A stretch of DNA of 52,756 bases from Clostridia bacterium. Its GTDB lineage: Bacteria > Bacillota > Clostridia > Oscillospirales > Acutalibacteraceae. This document shows positions 8,743 through 17,034 of the stretch, in pieces. The notes beneath the pieces are model-generated. The model did no database searches. It saw nothing but the letters and a program-made list of their open reading frames with translations, and was not told where the DNA came from. The stretch's first letter is position 1. Each line of letters begins with the position of its first letter. The position numbers and the translations under genes are program-made. The stretch covers positions 1 to 52,756 of the forward strand of contig CAADUC010000065.1 of NCBI GenBank assembly GCA_900752115.1, written 5' to 3'.

Positions 8743-8890
8743 GGGCTGCTGCAGAATGAAAACACAAGAGCAATCTGTACAAAAAATCAGAAACAGGCAA
8801 TGAAAATCGGCCCTCGAGAGAAGCGGTTCTGCTTTTCTCGAGGGCCTGTTTTTGTGCATGATTTTTTGTAAGGCTATTTTGTTACAGCCC
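8743..8890 (+). repeat. Dispersed hairpin repeat, copy A (about 148 bp)
   Basis: This sequence recurs with high identity and the same orientation at 20849-20992. Its core is a palindrome (GGCCCTCGAGA ... TCTCGAGGGCC, 8809-8846) followed by TGTTTTTG. The outer ends (GGGCTGCTGCAG and TTACAGCCC) are imperfect inverted repeats of each other, so the whole unit can fold into one long hairpin. It starts six bases after the permease stop codon and so probably serves as its terminator. It resembles a short non-autonomous repeat (MITE-like) or conserved RNA hairpin. Confidence 0.85.
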
Positions 8891-8925
8891 AAGACGGGGC
8901 ATCAAGGAGACATTATAGGGGCATC

Positions 8926-9774
8926 TTACTCTTCGCGTACCTCTGAAACCGGGTGCCCGAGGATGAAAGCCAGCGCCGCGCCGACGGCGGTCCGGTATTC
9001 GGCGTATTTGGGAATGAGAAAACGCACGCCGAACATTTTCTCCAGCACGGGAAAGACCTCCTTGCACTGGGGAAGCTGCGTCAGGTTTCCGATGAGAACG
9101 AAATCGCGGATCGGCGTGTTCAGCGCGGAAAGAATCGCGCTCTTGCCGATGCACTGCAGCACCATGTTGAGGATGCCGAGAGCGGTATCCTCCTGCGACA
9201 CCGCGCCGCGCACCTTGCCGAAGTTGGAGGCTGTTGCATGCAGCGGGAGGCCCTCCAGCGGGGCGGTGGTGATATCCTGAATCTGCAGATCGATGTTTTC
9301 AAGATTGCCGCGTTTGGCAAGCTCGATCACCTCCCAGATATCGGAGGTTTTGAGCAGAAGATTGGACAGGCCGACAATAGTGCCTCCGCCGATGCCGATA
9401 CCGCCGATGTGCGTGATTTCCTCCCCGGAAACGCGTACAAGGGACGTTCCCGTCCCCATGCTTACGACGATGGTTTCCTTGAGCTCTGTGTTGTATGTCG
9501 CGCCGAGCCCGTCCGCGAGGAACTCGTCCGCCTTGGCGGTCGGAATGCCGTACAGGGGCTGGCGGATATAGGCGCTGCCCACGCCCGTGAGCACAATTTT
9601 TTCAATGGAATTGAGCGGAATATTGTTGTCGTACGTATATTTTCCCAGCGCGCCGAAGAGGGAGGCGACCGGATCCGCGGCCCGGACGAACAGAGGCTTC
9701 TGGACGCCTTCGTCGCTGATGCCGACGATCTTCGTGGTGCTTCCGCCCACGTCAATTCCGATGACAAAACACAT
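8926..9774 (-). CDS. coaW: Type II pantothenate kinase
   Basis: A 282-residue cytosolic kinase of the actin-fold (ASKHA) superfamily, expected to phosphorylate pantothenate in the first step of coenzyme A synthesis. The phosphate-1 loop is at the N-terminus (GIDVGGSTTKIV). A second glycine-rich phosphate block reads VVSMGTGTSLVRV, and GGIGIGGGTIVGLS follows. Length and motif order fit the staphylococcal-type CoaW family rather than BadF-type activases, which carry iron-sulfur cysteines that are absent here. The start is the ATG with AAGGAGG nine bases upstream; a longer frame extends 63 codons further without a ribosome binding site. It is transcribed away from the tRNA unit. Type II kinases are usually insensitive to CoA feedback (family knowledge). 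Confidence 0.9.
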   Translation of the reverse strand: MCFVIGIDVGGSTTKIVGISDEGVQKPLFVRAADPVASLFGALGKYTYDNNIPLNSIEKIVLTGVGSAYIRQPLYGIPTAKADEFLADGLGATYNTELKETIVVSMGTGTSLVRVSGEEITHIGGIGIGGGTIVGLSNLLLKTSDIWEVIELAKRGNLENIDLQIQDITTAPLEGLPLHATASNFGKVRGAVSQEDTALGILNMVLQCIGKSAILSALNTPIRDFVLIGNLTQLPQCKEVFPVLEKMFGVRFLIPKYAEYRTAVGAALAFILGHPVSEVREE

Positions 9775-9956
9775 AGGGGAAATCCTCCTTTGCAGATTGC
9801 TTGCGGGAAAGCGGAGAGAGGAGAAAGCCTTCCGGCTCTGCCGCGGGTCCTTCTCTCGCCTGTTTTTCATCATACCTGTTTTATACAATATTTTCAATTC
9901 TTTTTCCGCAAAGAGTTTCAACTTCCCGAAAAATAAGTTTCTTTCTGAAAAAGTCC

Positions 9957-9985
9957 TTGACATTTCTTTTGGAAAATGATATAGT
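9957..9985 (+). promoter_or_regulatory. Strong promoter of the tRNA-Thr/tRNA-Tyr unit
   Basis: TTGACA at 9957-9962, a 17-bp spacer, TATAGT at 9980-9985 with TG two bases upstream (extended -10). The tRNA-Thr begins about 30 bp downstream. Confidence 0.92.
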
Positions 9986-10016
9986 ATCTAAGCACTCGAA
10001 AATATTCACTGTATAT

Positions 10017-10092
10017 GCTGGTGTAGCTCAGTTGGTAGAGCAGCTGATTTGTAATCAGCAGGTCAGGGGTTCAAGTCCGTTCACCAGCTCCA
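10017..10092 (+). tRNA. tRNA-Thr (anticodon TGT)
   Basis: Full cloverleaf: acceptor GCTGGTG/CACCAGC, D-loop AGCTCAGTTGGTAGAGC, anticodon stem CTGAT/ATCAG with loop carrying TGT, T-arm GGTTCAAGTCC, and an encoded CCA (10090-10092). This is a threonine isoacceptor; the ACC specifier of the T-box upstream of thrS would be read by a GGT isoacceptor instead. Confidence 0.98.
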
Positions 10093-10126
10093 AAGGGGCT
10101 GTGGACAGAGTGCTACAGCTGAATAT

Positions 10127-10211
10127 GGAGGAGTTCCCGAGTGGCCAAAGGGGACAGACTGTAAATCTGCTGCTTCTTGCTTCGGTGGTTCGAATCCACC
10201 CTCCTCCACCA
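10127..10211 (+). tRNA. tRNA-Tyr (anticodon GTA)
   Basis: An 85-nt class II tRNA with a long variable arm: acceptor GGAGGAG/CTCCTCC, anticodon stem CAGACT/AATCTG around GTA, T-arm GGTTCGAATCC, encoded CCA. It is cotranscribed with tRNA-Thr and followed by a terminator that was used as an insertion site by the 7.5-kb segment to its right. Confidence 0.98.
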
Positions 10212-10215
10212 GACT

Positions 10216-10249
10216 GAGTCTGGACGCACTTCGCGTCCGGACTCTTTTT
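10216..10249 (+). terminator. Terminator of the tRNA unit
   Basis: GAGTCTGGACGC pairs with GCGTCCGGACTC across a five-base loop, followed by five T. The 3' half of this terminator is repeated 7.5 kb to the right at 17803-17817. Confidence 0.92.
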
Positions 10250-10250
10250 G
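10236..10250 (+). repeat. Left 15-bp direct repeat (att-like)
   Basis: TCCGGACTCTTTTTG, the 3' arm and T-run of the tRNA-Tyr terminator, recurs exactly at 17803-17817. The flanking bases differ (ATTTAC versus TTTGTG on the right), as expected if one copy was brought or duplicated by an insertion at this point. Confidence 0.75.
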
Positions 10251-10312
10251 ATTTACATGGCCTCTGCCGCTCGCGCCGGGACTGCCAGTCAAAACGGTCA
10301 CCATAGACATCT

Positions 10313-10339
10313 GGGGTGGACACTTTAGATGTCCACCCC
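10313..10339. repeat. Left inverted repeat, itself palindromic
   Basis: GGGGTGGACACTTTAGAT (10313-10330) is the exact reverse complement of 17784-17801. Together with the following GTCCACCCC it also forms a local hairpin (GGGGTGGACA/TGTCCACCCC, seven-base loop) followed by GTTTTTG, so it could terminate transcription as well. Confidence 0.8.
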
Positions 10340-10453
10340 GTTTTTGTCAGTATTCATGCGGGTTTACGGGCTTTTTAGAGCCCAAAATCCAAAGTGATTT
10401 TCCATAGATGCCTTTTCCATTAGATGGCAAAAATAAGGCTTTGTACGAGATGA

Positions 10454-10499
10454 AGCGGGGCTTCCGCCTGATTTTTCAGGCCGGAGGCCCCGCTTTTTT
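10454..10499 (+). terminator. Intrinsic terminator upstream of the partition remnant
   Basis: AGCGGGGC pairs with GCCCCGCT (10454-10494), extended by inner CCGCCTG/CAGGCCGG pairing, followed by a run of six T. Its gene is not recognisable; it is probably left over from the donor element. The rest of 10251-10607 holds nothing that I can call. Confidence 0.8.
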
Positions 10500-10607
10500 G
10501 CGTTCTGCGGCCCTTTTCCCCGTTGTCAAATGTGTAGAAGTTTACGCCTGTCAAATAGACAGGTTGACGAAAGCCCAAAATCAAACCCTCAAAATACAAG
10601 GGGGTAG

Positions 10608-11459
10608 TGCGCCCTTTTTCAGGAACCCTACACCCTGCAGAACACGCTGGAGTACGGTGGAAAGTTCTTCGTGTGCGGGACCGGCAGACAGCCGATCCTG
10701 CGAAACAAGATGGAGAACGAGAACTACTACCTGCTGACCCTTGCGGCCATCGCCAAAGAGATCCGGCAGCGGGGCGCCAAGACGGAATGTTCCGTCACCA
10801 TCGCAGCCGGTCTTCCTCTGGCTGGGTTTGGCCGGGAGAAGAAGTCCTTCCGGGAGTACCTTCGCCCTTCTTCCCAGCCGGTAAGCTTCCAGTTCGAGGG
10901 TATCCCCTACAAAGTGACCATCGAGGATGTGAAGCTGTTCCCACAGGGGTATTCCGCCCTGATGATCCACCCGGAACTCCTCCAGAACGAACCCTCCTTC
11001 CTGCTCATGGACATCGGCGGCTGGACGGTGGACCTGATGCGGCTGGACAACAATGTTCCCAACGCCGCCACCTGCCGGAGCCTGGAACTGGGGATGATCC
11101 GCTGCATCGACGAGGTGAAAGAACAGGTTCGCCGGGATGTTGGGCTGTCCGTTACCGACGCCCAGGTGGAGCGAGTGCTGGCGGGAAAGCCCTGCAGCAT
11201 GGACGAGGACGCCCGCGGCATCATCCAAAAGCAGGGCCGCCTCTACACCGAGCGCCTTCTCTCAGCGGCCATGGAAGCGGGGTTTGACCTCAAGGCCATC
11301 CCGGTGGTGATGCTGGGCGGCGGCGCAGCGGTAGTCAAGCGAAACGTCGCCCCCCAGGACGGCCTGTGTCGGGTTTTTGCCCTGCTGGACGACCGGGTAA
11401 GCGCCGAAGGATTCGAGCGGATTTTGGGGCGTTTGTCGGGCGGTGTGGGCAAGGGATGA
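10608..11459 (+). pseudogene. ParM/StbA-like actin ATPase, N-terminally truncated
   Basis: Actin-like plasmid-segregation ATPase; ParM filaments push sister plasmids apart with a ParR adaptor and a centromere. The frame shows the family segment LEYGGKFFVCGTGRQP, then TLAAIAKEIRQRG, the phosphate-2 motif LMDIGGWTVDLMRL, and the adenosine-binding VMLGGGAAVVKR. The N-terminal phosphate-1 loop (DxGN) is missing: in-frame coding starts abruptly after a TAG at 10605, and no start codon with a ribosome binding site exists before GTG 10671, which lies inside the fold. It therefore cannot bind ATP normally. Its stop overlaps the start of the next reading frame (ATGA), the usual ParM-ParR arrangement. 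Confidence 0.8.
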
Positions 11460-11703
11460 GCAGGCCCCTTTTTATGTTCCGCCCAAACCTCCAGAATGAG
11501 GACCACCGCCAAGCATGGGCTCTGCTGCAGGCTGTGCCGGAAGGACAGAAAAGCGCCTTCCTGGTGAAAGCGATCCTGAACAGCGCCAGGCAGGACACCT
11601 TGGAGTCCACCCTGCGCCGTATCCTGCGGGAAGAACTTCAGACTGTTCCTTCCCAGCCAGTACAGCAGCCGGAGGAAGCCATCCCACCGGAGATGCTTGG
11701 CTT
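11456..11703 (+). pseudogene. ParR-like partition adaptor, truncated at its C-terminus
   Basis: The frame begins at ATG 11456, overlapping the ParM-like stop by ATGA. It reads a short basic/helical protein (FRPNLQNEDHRQAWALL, KAILNSARQD, LRRILREEL) that ends in a proline/glutamate-rich stretch (VQQPEEAIPPEMLGF). Size, position and the small helical N-terminus match the DNA-binding partner of ParM on plasmids and conjugative elements. Near 11703 the sequence switches abruptly to relaxase coding in another frame, so the natural C-terminus is lost and the open frame runs on as nonsense to 11953. Assignment as ParR rests on context more than sequence. Confidence 0.6.
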
Positions 11704-11955
11704 TTGTGTCAGATTAAAAAGATATGGCATAAGGAAAAAGGTGTACAGGGATTCCATCTGGTGCAGAGTTTTGCTCCCGGAGAAATCTCCCCGGAACTGG
11801 CGCATCAAATCGGAGTGGAATTTGCGGATCGGCTGTTCGGCGGAAAATTTCAGGCGGTGGTCAGTACCCATCTCAACACCAAATGCATCCACAACCATAT
11901 TGTGTGGAACTCTGTTTCCATGGAAAACGGGAAAAAGTACCGCAGCAATATAAAA
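11704..11955 (+). pseudogene. Relaxase (MobA/MobL-type) internal fragment
   Basis: In this frame about 80 codons read an internal piece of a conjugative relaxase: IKKIWHKEKGVQGFHLVQSF, then GEISPELAHQIG, and the metal-binding histidine motif HLNTKCIHNHIVWNSVS. Relaxases nick plasmid DNA at oriT. Both the N-terminal catalytic tyrosine region and the whole C-terminus are missing. The left junction is within the ParR-like piece. After about 11950 a different frame reads KIIVPGEETKDGERKY and soon stops (TGA near 12021), which looks like a third joined scrap. The string of short fragments with sharp joins is typical of a decayed conjugative element. Confidence 0.75.
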
Positions 11956-12214
11956 TCATCGTGCCCGGTGAGGAAACTAAGGACGGTGAAAGAAAATATC
12001 GCCATATTTGTCCAACTTTTTGAATGCATTTCGCCAGCGAGTGGTTTCTTTATATGGAAGAAAATAAAAATGTGTTGATTTATCTTGATGTATCCAGTAT
12101 ACTATTTTCTGTTGGAATAAGTGGTGGAGTCTGTCATAGAGAGCAATAGCGTCTCTATTTATTCCAAGTAAGCGCCTTTTATATCATGATTTGGTTTAGC
12201 AAATGTTGGTTGTT

Positions 12215-12253
12215 AAAGGGACAGACCCTCAATTTGAGAGTCTGTCCCTTTTT
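12215..12253. terminator. Intrinsic terminator upstream of the IS200-like element
   Basis: AAAGGGACAGA (12215-12225) pairs with TCTGTCCCTTT (12241-12251) and is followed by TTTGC; the other strand has a shorter T-run. The stretch 12024-12384 otherwise holds only this and the left end of the IS200-like element. Confidence 0.8.
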
Positions 12254-12269
12254 GCTATTGCTTAAACAA

Positions 12270-12812
12270 CCACTGGCTCAGCCAGTGGATAAAGAGCTTA
12301 TAGCTATGGACAAAAAAAGAACTCCCCAATAGAGTAAAGGAAAAGGTCTGCCAACCTAACCAAAACTATCGAGGAGGTCTTCGCATGAAAGACATAAACA
12401 GTTTAGAGCATACGAAATGGAGATGTCAATATCGTATTGTATTTGCACCTAAATATCGTAGGCAAGCAATCTATAAAGAGTTGCGAGCAGATATCGGAGT
12501 TATCCTAAGAAAGCTGTGTGAGAAAAAAGGAGTAGAGATCATAGAGGTAAATGCGTGTTGTGACCATATTCATATGTTGCTGAGTATACCACCGAAGTAT
12601 AGTGTTTCGCAGATTGTAGGATTTTTGAAAGGAAAAAGTAGTCTGATGATTTTCGATCGACACGCAAACCTGAAATATAAGTATGGGAATCGACACTTTT
12701 GGGCCAGAGGATATTATGTAGATACAGTAGGGCGAAATAAAAAGCAGAAATCAGCGGCAAGAAGATCATTTGGCAGACCATAGGGCTAATCAAGTCTCCA
12801 GCTTAGCCGGAG
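12270..12812 (+). mobile_element. IS200-like insertion sequence, inactive
   Basis: The single transposase gene is bracketed by the subterminal hairpins expected of this family, which has no terminal inverted repeats: CCACTGGCTCAGCCAGTGG at 12270-12288 on the left and CTCCAGCTTAGCCGGAG at 12796-12812 on the right. Exact cleavage sites cannot be fixed by eye. The element ends about 36 bp before the phosphate permease start codon. The transposase is broken (next entry). Confidence 0.8.
12385..12783 (+). pseudogene. tnpA: IS200/IS605 TnpA transposase, frameshifted near the C-terminus
   Basis: A Y1-type single-strand transposase. The first 115 residues are normal, including the HUH motif CDHIHMLL and the block FWARGYYVDTVGRNKK. 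After that the expected helix with the catalytic tyrosine (usually YIxxQ) is absent. The open frame continues as KSAARRSFGRP and stops, while another frame reads NQRQEDHLADH, which is the normal family C-terminus. A deletion of roughly 14-17 bp between these points removed the tyrosine helix start and shifted the frame, so transposition is impossible. The start has GAGGAGG upstream. Confidence 0.85.
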
Positions 12813-12847
12813 GTTTTGACTACCAGATTATATTAAGGAGAGAATAT

Positions 12848-13900
12848 ATGGATATATCGTTTTCAGCTTTTATAGAGGGAATTGTGTCAAGCCCGATTCT
12901 TTGCATCACGGTGCTGCTTACCTTGGGCGTTATTTTTGTGAATGGGTGGACAGACGCCCCCAATGCCATCGCCACCTGTGTGACAACACGCTGTATGGGC
13001 GTTCGGAACGCTATACTTATGAGCGCCGCCTTTAATTTTTTGGGGGTGCTGGTTATGACCCAAATCAACAGTTCTGTGGCTTCGACTATCAGCAATATGG
13101 TGGATTTCGGCGGCAATGCCCATGAAGCGCTGATTGCCTTGTGTGCGGCGTTGCTCTCTATTGTGGTGTATAGCGTGGGCGCGTCGTATTTTGGGATTCC
13201 CACCAGTGAGAGCCACAGCCTGATTGCGGGACTTACCGGCGCTGCGATTGCCATCCAGAACGGTACAGCTGGCATCAATATGGCAGAATGGGCAAAGGTG
13301 ATTTACGGTCTTGTTCTGAGCCTTGTCCTTGGCTTTGTATTCGGTTGGGTTATATGCAAGATTGTAGCGGTGATTTGCGGGTCCATGAACCGCAGAAAAA
13401 CAAACTGCTTTTTCAGCGGCGCTCAGGTTTTTGGTGCAGCCGCTATGAGTTTCATGCATGGTGCGCAGGATGGGCAGAAGTTTATCGGTGTTTTATTTCT
13501 GGGGCTTGCTTTTTCCAATGGACAGGAGGACGTCAGTGGAATTACGATACCGGTTTGGCTGATGTTGCTTTGTAGCGTTATTATGGCCGCTGGCACCAGC
13601 GTCGGAGGAGAGAAGATTATAAAGTCCGTTGGTATGGATATGGTAAAACTGAAAAAATACCAAGGCTTTTCCGCAGACCTTGCGGCAACGGCCTGCCTTT
13701 TGATTTCCAGCCTGTTCGGCATACCAGTTTCCACTACCCATACCAAGACAAGCGCCATCATGGGGGTGGGGGCTGTAAAGCGGCTTTCTGCAATTAACCT
13801 GGGGGTTGTAAAGGAAATGGTGCTGACATGGATTTTTACATTCCCAGGCTGTGGACTGATCAGCTTCGCAATGGCGAAATTGTTCATTGCGATATTTTAA
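12848..13900 (+). CDS. Inorganic phosphate transporter, PiT family
   Basis: A 350-residue polytopic membrane protein that imports phosphate with a cation. The duplicated PiT signatures are visible: GWTDAPNAIAT near residue 35 and STTHTKTSAIMG near 300. HGAQDGQK, typical of the second repeat, and the GIPTSESHSLI segment are also present. The start has AAGGAG seven bases upstream. It is the first gene of a five-gene rightward operon and is followed after 40 bp by its DUF47 partner, a common pairing. Codon usage is AT-richer than in the flanking chromosome, in line with transfer. No clear promoter is seen between the dead IS and the gene, so transcription may come from within or upstream of the IS. 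Confidence 0.95.
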   Translation: MDISFSAFIEGIVSSPILCITVLLTLGVIFVNGWTDAPNAIATCVTTRCMGVRNAILMSAAFNFLGVLVMTQINSSVASTISNMVDFGGNAHEALIALCAALLSIVVYSVGASYFGIPTSESHSLIAGLTGAAIAIQNGTAGINMAEWAKVIYGLVLSLVLGFVFGWVICKIVAVICGSMNRRKTNCFFSGAQVFGAAAMSFMHGAQDGQKFIGVLFLGLAFSNGQEDVSGITIPVWLMLLCSVIMAAGTSVGGEKIIKSVGMDMVKLKKYQGFSADLAATACLLISSLFGIPVSTTHTKTSAIMGVGAVKRLSAINLGVVKEMVLTWIFTFPGCGLISFAMAKLFIAIF

Positions 13901-13940
13901 GTAAATACATAGGCATATTAAAAAGTATGAGGTGGCAAAT

Positions 13941-14564
13941 ATGTCAAAAAAACAGGACGCATTTTATTTTCAAAATTTTATGGAATGTGCAGATCATTCG
14001 CGGCAGGCCATCAAACTTCTGAAGGAAATAATGACACACTTTGATTTAGAGAGTTTACCGGTGTATCTTGATGAAATGCACAAAATAGAGCATGAGGCGG
14101 ATCTGAAAAAGCACGATCTCCTGAACACTCTGGCAAAGGCTTTTATCACGCCGATTGAACAGGAAGATATCATGCAAATCAGCCGGAATTTGGACGATCT
14201 TACAGACAAAATTGAAGATGTTCTAATTCGTATTTACTACAACCATATTACAGAAATTCGGTCAGACGCTCTGGGATTGGTTGATATACTTATCCGCTGT
14301 TGCGAAGAGGTCTGCAATCTGATGCGGGAATTCCCAGAATTTAAGCGTTCTAAGCGTCTTCATGAGCATATTGTCTGTATCAACAGCTTGGAGGAAGAGG
14401 TAGACAGAATGTTTATAGACTGTATGCGCGAGCTTCATAGCATATGTAAGGATCCCTTCAATGTGATTGCATGGCGTGAGATTTATCTTTATCTTGAAAA
14501 ATGTGCGGATACCTGTGAACATATCGCTGATATTGTAGAAAGTGCAATCATGAAGAACAGTTGA
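13941..14564 (+). CDS. DUF47 family PhoU-like protein, PiT accessory
   Basis: A 207-residue all-helical cytosolic protein with the PhoU-type fold, usually encoded next to PiT permeases and thought to regulate them. Repeated acidic metal-binding motifs are visible: EHEAD near 50, DDLTDKIEDV near 90, NSLEEEVDR near 150 and EKCADTCEHIAD near 190. The ATG at 13941 is chosen over the in-frame GTG at 13932 because GAGGTGG is correctly spaced for it. It lies 40 bp after the permease and 16 bp before the next gene, clearly in one operon. Confidence 0.92.
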   Translation: MSKKQDAFYFQNFMECADHSRQAIKLLKEIMTHFDLESLPVYLDEMHKIEHEADLKKHDLLNTLAKAFITPIEQEDIMQISRNLDDLTDKIEDVLIRIYYNHITEIRSDALGLVDILIRCCEEVCNLMREFPEFKRSKRLHEHIVCINSLEEEVDRMFIDCMRELHSICKDPFNVIAWREIYLYLEKCADTCEHIADIVESAIMKNS

Positions 14565-14580
14565 CATCAGGAGACAGAAC

Positions 14581-15645
14581 ATGAAACCAGCATTCCTCGG
14601 TACAATTAAAAAGAATCTTTTCGGAATTATTACAGCTGTGCTTTCAGCAGGCGTTTTGTTGGGATTCCTGTTTTCCGCAGATGGAATCGCATCGTTAGCC
14701 CGAATATCGCAAAATATGAGATATGAATGGTTGCTGGTTGCTTTGGCCGTGGCTGTAGCAGCATGGTTTTTGGAAGGAATCGTTCTGAATATATTTTGCA
14801 AGGTGATTTATCAGCAATGGAAATTTCGATACTCCTTTTGTATCGGGATGGAGGGAATATTATACAGCGCTCTCACTCCCTTTTCCACAGGCGGGCAGCC
14901 AATGCAGATTTATTCTATGCGCCGGTTGGGTATGGATACGGGAGCAGCCAGTTCCATTATCGCAATGAAAACAGTGGTGTATCAGATAATTCTGGTGCTG
15001 TATTCGTTGGTTATGGTTGTGTGGATGCTTCCTTTCTTTCAGACCAATGTGAGCAATTTCTCTTTTTTAACAGTAGTAGGGCTGCTGTGCAACAGTACAT
15101 TCATTATTCTGATTATTTTATTTTGTATCAGCAAGCGAGCAACAGATAAAATACTGAGAAAAGGAATTTGGATTTTTCATAAGCTCCATCTATGCAAACA
15201 TCCGGAAGAGCGCTATGAAAAAATCAAACAGGAATTAGCGGTATTTCACGAGAGTTCCAACCTATTCGGGAAGACCTGGAAGCCCTACTTGACGACCTGC
15301 ATCTTAACTATTGTGCAAATTGCCTGCACTTGTTCCATTCCGTATTTTATTTATCGAAGTTTTGGCTTTTTAGAGCAGCCAATTAACGTCATTATGGCAG
15401 CGCAGGCATACGTGTCCATGGTTAGTGCCTTTGTCCCGCTTCCAGGCGCCTCCGGCGGAGCAGAGGGAAGTTTCGTTCTGTTTTTCCGCTCTTTTTTTTC
15501 GGAAGGGACAATTATCCCCGCCATGGTTGTTTGGAGAACCATGTCCTACTATCTGAATTTCCCCATAGGATGTATCTGCACATATATTGCCGACCGGTTG
15601 CCTAAGCTGTCGTTCGGGTCAGAGAAAATGAAAGAGTGCGCATAA
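14581..15645 (+). CDS. Flippase-like membrane protein (UPF0104 / MprF N-terminal type)
   Basis: A 354-residue integral membrane protein with about eight hydrophobic segments. It carries the two signatures of the lysylphosphatidylglycerol-synthase TM family: TPFSTGGQPMQIY at about 100-112, and PLPGASGGAEGSF near 285. In MprF this domain moves aminoacylated lipid across the membrane; stand-alone members such as this one lack the aminoacyl-transferase domain and their substrate is unknown. AGGAG precedes the start. It sits between phosphate and potassium uptake genes in the same operon, which is an unusual position and may point to a link between envelope charge and ion uptake (inference). Confidence 0.85.
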   Translation: MKPAFLGTIKKNLFGIITAVLSAGVLLGFLFSADGIASLARISQNMRYEWLLVALAVAVAAWFLEGIVLNIFCKVIYQQWKFRYSFCIGMEGILYSALTPFSTGGQPMQIYSMRRLGMDTGAASSIIAMKTVVYQIILVLYSLVMVVWMLPFFQTNVSNFSFLTVVGLLCNSTFIILIILFCISKRATDKILRKGIWIFHKLHLCKHPEERYEKIKQELAVFHESSNLFGKTWKPYLTTCILTIVQIACTCSIPYFIYRSFGFLEQPINVIMAAQAYVSMVSAFVPLPGASGGAEGSFVLFFRSFFSEGTIIPAMVVWRTMSYYLNFPIGCICTYIADRLPKLSFGSEKMKECA

Positions 15646-15710
15646 ACCATAGAAAATAGAACTTTACGAAAGGAATGACAAAGCTGGATCTCTGATTGCC
15701 AGCCAAAAGA

Positions 15711-17015
15711 ATGAAACACTTTATCTTCCAAATAAAAAAACAGCCGCCAGGCAGGCTAATTGTAATAGGGTTTGCTCTGGTCATACTATTCGGAACAGGA
15801 TTGTTGCTTCTGCCCGTCTCTGTAAAGGACGGAGCGCGTGTCAGCTTTATTGACGCCTTGTTTACCTCAACGAGCGCCGTCTGCGTAACTGGTTTGATTG
15901 CGATTGACGTGGCAGATCATTTTACAACTTTCGGGCAAACAGTTGTAGCCGCCCTGATACAGATCGGCGGTTTGGGTGTTACCTCAATTGGAGCGGGCTT
16001 GATTATCGCAGCACGAAAAAAAATTGGAATCAAGGGCCGTGTCTTGGTGAAAGAAGCCTTTAACGTAGACGGCTTCAAGGGCATGGTTCGTCTAGTAAAA
16101 GCAGTCTTGCTCATGACATTGTGCTTTGAACTGGTGGGGATGGGGCTAAGCTTCATTGTATTCGTCCAGGACTATCCTCCCTTAAAGGCGCTTGGAATCA
16201 GCGCGTTTCATTCTATCGCCGCTTTCAACAACTCAGGCTTCGATATCTTGGGCGGTTTGAGAAACCTCATTCCGTATCAATCAAATGTCCTGCTGAACCT
16301 TACAACCTGCGGTTTAATCATCTTTGGCGGTTTAGGCTTCCTCGTCATACTGGACATTTTGAAAAAACGCTCTTTCCGAAAGCTAAGTTTGCATTCCAAG
16401 GTAGTTATTACCACAACGGTTGCCTTGCTCGTAATTGGCACCCTGCTTCTAAAAGCAACGGAAAATATTTCGTGGCTAGGAGCGTTTTTCCAAAGTGTAT
16501 CTGCCCGGACGGCAGGATTTTCAACTTATGCGATTGGCGAATTTTCAAACGCTGGGTTGTTTACATTGATTATCCTGATGTTTATCGGAGCTTCTCCGGG
16601 GTCTACGGGCGGTGGTATCAAAACTAGTACCTTCTTTGTTTTAATGCAGCAGGTAAGAAGCCTGTTTACCAAAAAGCATATTGGCGCTTTTCGCCGAAGC
16701 ATCCCTTCGGAAGCTCTCTCAAAAGCCTGCACGATTTCGCTTCTCTCCGTACTGCTGGTATGCGCAGGCACCTTTCTGCTCTGCATCATAGAGCCGGAGT
16801 GCAGCTTTGTGCATCTGCTTTTTGAGGAAGTGTCCGCGTTTGGCACAGTAGGGCTTTCCACGGGGATTACGCCGGATCTTTGTGAAGGCAGCAAACTGAT
16901 TCTTATTTTTACAATGTTTGCAGGACGAGTTGGTACTTTTACGCTGCTGTCAATATGGATAGATCGTCCATCGCCCAGCGTGCATTACACAGAAGAATCG
17001 ATTACGATTGGTTAA
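15711..17015 (+). CDS. Potassium uptake protein TrkH/KtrB family
   Basis: A 434-residue membrane subunit of a Trk/Ktr-type K+ (or Na+-dependent K+) transporter. The four pore-loop selectivity-filter motifs are visible in order: SAVCVTGL, AAFNNSGFD, SARTAGFST and SAFGTVGLSTG. The intramembrane GASPGSTGGGIK segment of the third repeat is also intact. The start is uncertain. TTG at 15696 directly follows the TGA of a six-codon leader ORF (ATG 15675, preceded by AAGG), suggesting translational coupling; ATG 15711 has no good ribosome binding site of its own but begins at the usual basic N-terminus. It pairs with the cytosolic regulator encoded next. Confidence 0.93.
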   Translation: MKHFIFQIKKQPPGRLIVIGFALVILFGTGLLLLPVSVKDGARVSFIDALFTSTSAVCVTGLIAIDVADHFTTFGQTVVAALIQIGGLGVTSIGAGLIIAARKKIGIKGRVLVKEAFNVDGFKGMVRLVKAVLLMTLCFELVGMGLSFIVFVQDYPPLKALGISAFHSIAAFNNSGFDILGGLRNLIPYQSNVLLNLTTCGLIIFGGLGFLVILDILKKRSFRKLSLHSKVVITTTVALLVIGTLLLKATENISWLGAFFQSVSARTAGFSTYAIGEFSNAGLFTLIILMFIGASPGSTGGGIKTSTFFVLMQQVRSLFTKKHIGAFRRSIPSEALSKACTISLLSVLLVCAGTFLLCIIEPECSFVHLLFEEVSAFGTVGLSTGITPDLCEGSKLILIFTMFAGRVGTFTLLSIWIDRPSPSVHYTEESITIG

Positions 17016-17034
17016 TAGAGAAAGGAATTTGGAA

